This document shows, piece by piece, positions 56,637 through 64,000 of a stretch of 64,000 nt of DNA; position 1 is the stretch's first letter, and each line of letters opens with the position of its first letter. Made by a program: the position numbers and the translations under genes. This stretch comes from Stenocarpella maydis (lineage: Eukaryota > Ascomycota > Sordariomycetes > Diaporthales > Diaporthaceae), in assembly GCA_002270565.1 (NCBI GenBank), contig NQMI01000036.1:124001-188000 (forward strand), written 5' to 3'. The notes below the pieces were generated by a model. It did no database searches and was not told the origin of the DNA. It saw nothing but the letters and a program-made list of their open reading frames with translations.

Positions 56637-58710
56637 TCTTGCAATTGTGATCGACTGAAGTCAATAACATGGAGTGCGTCGGTTTATCAAGTCGACTTGT
56701 ATGAACGTTTTTCACCGTTGCTCAGGACCATGCCGTACCAAGAGAGGGAAGAGGGCAAAATCCCAATGGTGAATACGAACTAGCTACCTGGTTATAGTGC
56801 CTCTCTCTCTGGCGGCATGTCCGGGTGTGGCCCGCCGTCCTGTTCTCTGGAAGTTGATGTTTGTGAACTATACCGGTAAGCAGCCCCCTTCTATAACCTG
56901 CTGTTATTCGCATTGTTTACTATATCTAACGCTGGGTCCTTGAGCGTTTATTACCATATGTAGCGACCGTCTGCGGATCTTTCAATGGTATGCGAACGGG
57001 CCTAGACTGAAACCTGTCAAGAATAAAACTAGACAATGACATGTAATCTCGGGGGTGGGGGATACTCCAAGATGCCCGATCCCGCTTGACTGCACTGAGC
57101 AGCATGAGGCAAGACAAGGCCAGGACTCACCGTCACCTTCTCGTATGGACGAGCAGGAACAAGACGTCGGGTGCCGAGGTGACAAGCTCTCGCAACCTGC
57201 ACCGCTTAACCGCAGGGCCGGGAGTAGCAGCGGGAAGGCTTGTAATATCCCATCAGGCCAAATTTGAACATCGAAGACATGGAGCACGCAAAATACCACG
57301 CGCTACAGGCCGAGACCATGATGTCGTGGGAAGGGGGCTGGGGTGGGTGGACAACCACGCTCGTTGCCCGAGAAAGTTTTATCGCCACAAAAAGGTGCTA
57401 AGTCGGGCAGTGTAGAACGGTCCATGCATCTTTTCATTTGGCTCAGGGGCGCTAGTCCTAGGGGCATGGGGTCCGATTGAATCTGTATTGGTCTGTACAT
57501 GTATTTCAGTTAGCCTTGCATTTTATTGTCAGGTCAAATAGGTTCGTGCATCATGGCTATGAGCTTGTCCCGACAGGTGTCATTATGTACCAAGATGTTT
57601 ACGAATTCGCCGACTTCTTTTCGCAGCACGTACGACTCTCTAAAGCTTGCTGTGGAAACCAGGAAGCCATGTAGGGGCAAAACCACGCTCAGGGTGCGTG
57701 GGTGTATCCATTTTCCCTGTAGCTTCACTTGCAGTCAAAAGTAGCCAAGGCCGAGTAGAGGCCAATTGCTGCGTGCAAAATCTTGGCCAGGCAACTGTGA
57801 CTCTGGCTTTTACTAATTCCGATACCTGACCCAGCCTACCTTCCCATGACCAATACATTCCATATGTTCCCAGCACTAGCTATTTATTTACAGAGCTTTT
57901 TTGCAGCGTGAGACCTGAAAGAACTACAGGTGTTCCACTTCACTCCCACGACAGCCGTAAAATTGGCTATATACTCCTTTGAAATGATTTCCCGTGATTT
58001 CGTGTTTCCCGCCCGACCGTCCTGCGCCGGTGATATTTGGAAAGCATTGGCTGAATTCATTTTCTTCTCACCATAAGTACACCTTCGACTGAATATTTTG
58101 TGCGTCAAATCGTTTACTTTTCACATTCGTGGCTCGTTACAGTGTCGTTCCCGCGTACCACTGTTGACTCGTGGCCCATCATCGGAAGTTGTACCCCGTG
58201 AATACACACCAGTGGTTACCACGAGGGGCTGATTTTGTTGGCAAGGGGTGGATCCGTATCAAAGAGGCTTGCTTGCCCAACGTATGGCTCCGATTCCCAA
58301 GCGTTCTCGAAATCGGGAAATATCGACATTGAACAACGTGAGCAGACTTGTTCTCCTTCGTTTCTGGATGATCACATGAGAATTTCCTTATTCGTTCGCA
58401 GCACACGCCTCCAAGATAAAGGCTAGCGTGATGTGCTGCTATTCGTGTGGGGTCCTTGTTGCCCAGGTATAACGTGCGATTGACTTCGTGGAAAAGCTTT
58501 GCGCGCTGTCTCCCAAGTGCTTAGACACCATCTTGGGAGTAAAGGGCAGAACAGGTAGGTCCAAACTGGGCATGCCTCGCTACGCAACAGCAGTTGTCAG
58601 GCTGGGCCGACTCTTCAGGCGGCAATTCGGTTTCGGAGACGATCCAAAGGATGACTGCAGTGCTTCCGGGTTTTGATCATTGTGTTCGGTGCAGCACACA
58701 TGCAGCAATT

Positions 58711-61700
58711 CTATTCGACCAGCCTCACCGACCTGTCCGCCCGAGCTTTGATGTGATTGGCGTGGGTTTCGAGACATTGAATCATTAATCGAGAGACTGC
58801 GCACGATATTAGCATTGTACGTTTATGCGCCCGTCCGAAGACTGTGGCAGAGGGGAGACTCACCAGGCCACGAGGTGCTCTTGGCCATGACGTGGGCCGT
58901 AGCTCTCAATATTTTGACGGAGTAACCACCTGCAATGCCACGAAGGAATTCCATCCCCATTTTCTTTTCCAAGCCATCCAGAACATCTTGAACCTTCCGT
59001 AATAGCTGGACGTCTTCATCTTCCAAGAGCATAATAGCGGGAACTTGAAAAAGCTCGACCTCATCCTGACCGAGAACTCCTAGATATTGTCCAACTCTGT
59101 CCTGCAGGGTGGCGACCCACTCAGCCAGGACCTGCGCGCAATCGAAAGCACACATGGCGACCTGCGGGGGCAGGTCCTGGTGAGTGAAATCGACAAAGCT
59201 AACGTCCATCTTGTCCGACATCGACAGAGAGTCGGCCGCAAAATATGCCGCCTTGCGCAAGTGCTTCTCGCGTCTTGACGTGGTCCGACTAGCCAATGAG
59301 GGTTGCTTATGAGCTTGGCCGGGGTGATGGTCTACCAAGCCAGCGGTGGCACCTGTGGTGTCCATATGGTCGAGACTGTCAGTCACGACAGGCTCCGGGC
59401 ACGGCAGGCACTGCTCGCCATGCTGGACAACCTCACTCCCCCGAGCCAACTCCTCGGCCATGCCCTCCCAATCGCGTTCCCAGAAATGTCCCTTGGAACG
59501 GGAGAGATTCACAAAGAGACGGACGTAAGCCAGGTCCAACAGTGGTACGCAATCCGCAGACAACGGACCCTTGCCAAAGGGATTAGGCCGTTTGGCAGAA
59601 TGGTGGGGATTGCTGGCCCATGCCGCGTGCCAGGCCCTGAGAGCAGGCTCAATGTGTCGATGCATCTTTTCTATCTCTTCGTTGGTCCAGACATTGCTGT
59701 GATGCCTCTGCCGGGTCTCCCATATATAATTGTGCAGAGCATTAATCAAGATGAGACAGCCAAACGTGCTGGGTTTGAGCGTCGTAGGTGGAATGTCGCC
59801 AGGATTCAGTGGGCGCCGAGTGTTCATCGAAAGCCTGCGTTGCTTCTCATTTGTACGCAACAGATCGCCCAATGCGTCATGAAAGGTCATACGGTTGTGA
59901 TTTGCGCCACTGACACCTCCGCGAGCATTGAATGCCGTGCTTGTCTCGGCCTCGAAAAAGCACTCGTCGCAAGGCAATTCCAGCAGAATCTCAGAATTGG
60001 TAAGCGCAGGTGAGTGGTTATAAGCCGAGACCAACAAGCTAGAGAGGATGAAGATAGTGTACAGCGTACGCTTCCGTTCCTCCAGTGCTTTCCATCTGAG
60101 CCATTCCGCATGTTCGTCAGAGGCGTCCCTCATATGGATATCTTGCTCGGTATTGCTCTGCGGCTGACGCAGTAGATCAGCCCCCTGGGCCAAACTGACC
60201 AGTGCAGCACAGTGCGTCTCGGCAATCTTGCCCACCAGCTGATCCCCGCAACTGTGGCCGTAGACGACGTTGAGGAGCATTGACTGGACCAGCCACACAG
60301 GGGTGTCTGTGGAACTGTCACGGAACCCTTGGGCGCCTTGCTCGGGCGCGGTTCCTCGGAACCCGGCCTTTCGGACGTTAGCTTTCCTTCGTTGCTCCAA
60401 GTAAGTCTGAATCATCTTCTTGGCCATCTCAAACAGCTCCCGGGCGCGGTCATGCTCCTTCTCGTACAGAGCACCTATTGCGGCCATGGATAGTACCAGG
60501 CACGCAGATCCACCAATATTGCCTAAATCACTCTTGGCCGGTGTGGCTGGGATCTCGAAGGACAATGTTGCGACGTGGAGGAACGGCAAATGCGGATGGA
60601 AGTAGGTCAGGTAGGCGGCGACAAATCGTTGCAGGCTCTGGGTGCTGGGCAGATTGGTGGCGGGGTCCGGCGAACCCTTGGTATGCGAGGAAGAAGTCGA
60701 GGGGTGAACCGAGAACGAGGATCTGCGGTTGGCAAGAGTCGAGCCCAGCGAGGCTGCGGACAGGGCACCTAGGATGGCGTTTCTTGTTGAATCAGTTATT
60801 GTCGAGACGGGTGAGGTGCCATGAGTACTACCATTGATCGAAGTCGGCGTCTCCGGGCCGTGACCAAAATTCAACGTTTGGTTCATGTTCTGAGCATTCA
60901 GGCTCGACATTACGGAGGGCGAGCCCGAGTTCATCGATGATGGCGGTGGTGTGAAGTAAGCGTCGTTCAGCATGCCGTGTTGCATTGGGTGAGGCGAGAC
61001 CGGCGCCCCGGTCATCAAGTCAGGGAAGACATGACTCGGAAACTCCATGTTGAAGGGGTTTCCCATCTGAGGAGAGACCATGCCCGCCGCCCATGCCGAG
61101 GAGCTGCCGGGCGCTGTCGAGGCGGGGTTGTTGGAGCCGTCGATCATGGCGTCGCTCATGCCGCCAGGGCTAGCAGTGCTGATGGCCGAGGGTGATGAGC
61201 CGTCAACGGCGTTTTCACTCAAGTTGTTGAAGGTCAACTGTTGACCGAAGTCTGTAATCAAGAAATCTTCCAGGCCAAAGTGGGTGCCTTGGGATGACAA
61301 GTCCGGCAAGCCGTGGAAGACGGGCGAGAGCGGGTCGACGTGCGGGGATTCCATGCCCACATGAAGAGCCTGAGGATCAATGGTTGGGGCGGCAAAAAGG
61401 TTGTCCATGAAGTCGTTGCGGAAAATGGCATGGGGTGGTGCAGTGCGAAGGCCCTGGTCGTAGCTCAGGCCATTCGTTTCCAGCTTGGGAAGCCCAAGTT
61501 GCACGCCGCGGTGGCCCATGACCGAAGACATGCCGGGGAACTGGTTGTGAGAATAATGGAATGGCAGGCCGATGAGGCTGTCGTGGCGGCTGTGGGTGGG
61601 CGGCATGCGCGCAACTGGGCCGTTGGCAGCTCCAGCCATCATCTGTATAGCGGCGCTATCAACAACACTAATAGTATTGGCCCTCGGCCTCATGGAGGCT

Positions 61701-62326
61701 GGGTTCGGAGGGGCACTCTGGGCTGGGCCGGCGACGCTGTTCTTGCGAGCACGGCTCTGGCCAATAGTGACACCACTTGCGCTCTCGCGCCGGTTCCGAG
61801 GCCGTGCCGAAGGGGCTGTGGACTGGTGTAGCTTCTGCTGGTGGCGGAGAAGCAGGTCGCGCCTGGCGAAACAGCGCTTGCACTCTGGACACTCGAATGG
61901 CTTCTCCTTGGTGTGGGACCTCTCGTGCCGCTTCAGATGCTCCAGCCGAGCGAAGGCACGGCCGCAGGTAGTGCAACCATGGGGGCGTGGCTTATCAGTC
62001 TTCGGAGGAGGAAAGCTTGCGGTCGGAGCCTTGGTGTTGACAGTAATAGTTGAGGCCTCTACTCATGTGGAAGTCACACATTAGCCGACCGTACAGGGCT
62101 ATATTTGCATCGAATTTTTTGGGAAGACATTGGGTCCAACAAGTAAGGAGCAGCATTGCATTGCACAAGGCAAGACTAGAAAGTAACATTGGGGACGGGT
62201 ATTTGGCATACCAGTGTCATCGCCCTGGGGAGCAGCAACATCTGGGTCGGTTGAGGGAGGAGAGTTGGACATGTTTGGAGTCGACATGGCAGCGGACTCG
62301 AGCTTCGGCCCAGCGTCGTTGCCCAT
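58711..62326 (-). CDS. Adr1-type C2H2 transcription factor with fungal TF domain
   Basis: Exons (minus) are 62326-62212, 62058-58864 and 58796-58711, giving 1131 residues. Two adjacent C2H2 fingers occupy residues 67-116: C67-x2-C70-x12-H83-x3-H87 ([20 protein letters not shown]) and C95-x2-C98-x12-H111-x4-H116 ([20 protein letters not shown]). The pair and the TKEKPF linker match the Adr1 group. A Ser/Pro/Asn-rich region (about 120-470) follows. It is joined to a fungal-specific transcription factor domain (PF04082-like, about 470-800) with [20 protein letters not shown] and [15 protein letters not shown] patches. Adr1-type factors act in carbon-source use or development; the target genes here are unknown. 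The last short exon follows a GTGAGT donor (read-through gives a 13-residue different end). Upstream of the start is about 1 kb of CT/GA-rich leader. Confidence 0.9.
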
Positions 62327-64000
62327 GGTGATTGATTGAGGGATATCCGCGTGGTGACCCGAGCAGGGTGGGCTGGCGCAAAGCAAAAGGATATGATGTT
62401 TGCGGTGTCGAGAATGCGTAGGACGAGTGCGTGGCGAGCGAGCGGGGACTTGCGCCAGGTACTCTGGTCTGATGGGGAGTGGTTCTGCGGGCAGGTTTTG
62501 TTTACAGGAAGCAGTCGAGAAGGCACAGCGAAGACGAGTAGTCAGGGAAAGGGTAAGGCAAGTCGCAAGCTGGCGGCGGCGAGACGAGTCGAGGGAGGGT
62601 GAGGGTGGCCGAGGAGAGAAGCGAGTAGAGCGGGCGTGGATGATGCGTGATTGTACTATCTCATGTCCTCTGTTCCCACGACGTGAACTCGGCGGCAGAG
62701 AGACTGGAGGGGTTGCTCGGAAGTCTGTACAGACAGCTCAGCCAAGTGCTGTGACAAGTCGAGCAATTGGACGAGGCGAGCAACGAAGAGGAGAGGTGAG
62801 ACGAGGTGAGGTGAGACGAGGTGAGGTGAGAGAGGTTGAGGGAAGTAGAGGAGGAGGAAGAGAGCAGTAATTGGTGAAGAAGATGCACAGACAAGACATT
62901 CGGTAGTAGGAGCAGCAGCAGCAGCAACGGTTAGCGGTAGCAATGGCAGTGGGCAATGGCAGACAACAAGACGGTACCTAGGTAGAGAGAGAAAGAGAGA
63001 GAGGGTGACTTGGCCGTGACCTGCACTCTGGCCTGGTGGCTGGGGTGTAGACTGGGAGGGCATCGTGTACCATCAACGTACCATATGCCCGCGACTCGGA
63101 CCAGTTCGCTCAGATCAGATCCCCCCAGTTTTCGCCAAACACCCGTGTCCCATGCTCCACAGTACCTACCATAGCAGGAACCCTGCCCTGTCTGCCTGCC
63201 TGTGAGCAAGCAAGGAAGGCATGGGTGGTCAGGAAAGGTACGATGGTGCGTGCGGAGACTGGCACTGTGTAGGCCAATGTACTGCAGTACATATGTACCA
63301 AACCCAGCAATTGAGATGGCTGATCCTTGGAGAGTTGTTGCACACAACGGAGGGTAGTAGACCTGGAGCCCTGATCCCTGCGAGTCACGCCGCTTGGCTC
63401 GACACAAGGACCGTGTCATACACGCCTTGGGCCTCGGCCAATGAGAGTTTGATTAAAGAAGCGTTGGGCCTAGTGCATGTATGTAGGGTTGAGCGACCTC
63501 GGATAGAGTAGTACCCAATGCTGCACAATTCCAGAGAGGGATGGGGTTGAGGTTGCCCCTTTACTATTTTCTCTTTCTAAGCACATGTCTTTCTTAATTC
63601 TTTTGCATTTCGAATCGCCATGACTCTAAAGGCCAGAGAAGAAGGGGAAAACAGGGAAAAATCTCATGTCCTGATATGCAGACCATAGTATGCACGTGCA
63701 ATTGAGATCAGGACGGGATAGTAGTGTACTCCGTACTGTACAATGTACATGCACAAACATGCAGACAGGCCAGGGCTGGTATGGCCTCAGCGCTAGGCAC
63801 AAGTCTATGGTTGGTTGGTTGGCTGTGCTAGATAGCTGGCTGGGAGGATTGGAAACGATACAAGGTACATCAGAAGTGGGTAGCTGGTGCCGGGGGCAGG
63901 CCTGGACACGGCTGAGCTTACATAATCCACAAGAGGTCAGCAGGTCCATGGAGTGACCAAGGTTCAGGGATTATGGGCGTGACATGGAGGCTCCTTTGTT
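62327..64000. other. upstream region of the Adr1-type gene
   Basis: Long purine-rich stretch on the plus strand, with GAGGTGAGAC repeats at about 62793-62832 and a GCAGCAGCAGCAGC near 62912. TACCTAGGTAG lies near 62975. Such long GA-rich leaders are usual for fungal regulators. No gene is seen to the window end. Confidence 0.5.
62793..62832 (+). repeat. GAGGTGAGACG imperfect tandem repeat
   Basis: Alternating AGGTGAG and ACGAGGTGAG units, about four copies, in the putative 5' leader of the Adr1-type gene. Confidence 0.75.

Larger units (their letters stand above)
55826..58710. other. gene-poor region with a pyrimidine microsatellite
   Basis: A TTCCTC/CTC repeat at about 55885-55946 lies in the 3' flank of the polyglutamine gene. 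An ankyrin-like fragment is listed separately at 56289-56636. Otherwise only unsupported short frames. Confidence 0.45.

Noticed and set aside
56823..57033. Possible 45-residue two-exon gene (MSGCGPPSCSLEVD..., donor GTAAGC)
   Set aside because: The acceptor needed is about 45 nt beyond the only CTAAC branch, and the product has no support.

Overview
The window looks like nuclear DNA of a filamentous ascomycete (Pezizomycotina, most likely Sordariomycetes). Genes carry one to five short introns of about 50 to 160 nt with GTAAGT/GTATGT-type donors, CTAAC/CTGAC-like branch points and YAG acceptors. The recognisable families are typical of that group: a Clr5-domain protein, a fungal rhodopsin-domain membrane protein, an ArAE_2_N/DUF2421 transporter, a BIM1-like copper-protein domain, Hva1_TUDOR, an Adr1-type C2H2 factor and a fungal Ca2+-ATPase. 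No rRNA, tRNA, CRISPR array or bacterial operon was seen. All splice sites were read by eye. A model is called well supported when exon phases sum to an intact frame.

Layout. 0.7-3.2 kb: Clr5/ankyrin-like gene (-). 4.2-4.5 kb: 74-aa two-exon gene (+). 5.7-9.6 kb: six-exon ArAE/DUF2421 membrane protein (-). 11.2-11.8 kb: small inverted-repeat element. 13.2-16.7 kb: membrane/coiled-coil/proline-rich gene (+) with a broken frame. 17.6-17.9 kb: 41-aa microprotein candidate (-). 18.7-20.1 kb: rhodopsin-domain protein (-). 21.8-23.0 kb: secreted alpha/beta hydrolase (+). 23.8-24.8 kb: DUF3140-Hva1_TUDOR protein (+). 25.4-25.6 kb: 62-aa membrane microprotein (+). 26.1-28.1 kb: RBR ubiquitin ligase (-). 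29.1-30.7 kb: possible HIT-like protein (-). 32.7-33.9 kb: Hlj1-type J-protein (-), divergent from a 146-aa membrane protein (+) at 35.0-35.6 kb. 36.4-37.4 kb: PFA-DSP/Siw14-type phosphatase with a membrane tail (-). 40.9-41.9 kb: BIM1-like surface protein (-). 43.9-44.7 kb: Cys-rich GPI protein with a GC-AG intron (+). 45.3-48.9 kb: P-type Ca2+-ATPase (-). A 5.7-kb gene-poor gap. 54.7-55.8 kb: polyglutamine FAR1/WRKY-GCM1-like protein (+). 58.7-62.3 kb: Adr1-type transcription factor (-).

Genes do not form operons. There is no sign of a secondary-metabolite cluster. Themes that recur are protein quality control at the ER (RBR ligase, Hlj1), ion and metal handling (Ca2+-ATPase, BIM1-like protein) and membrane or secreted proteins of unknown job. 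The most novel material is three very small spliced genes that single-exon ORF calling misses, a large gene with a single frame break, a foldback inverted-repeat element, two T(n)A(n) homopolymer palindromes, and a palindromic ACCTAGGT word that recurs only between genes.
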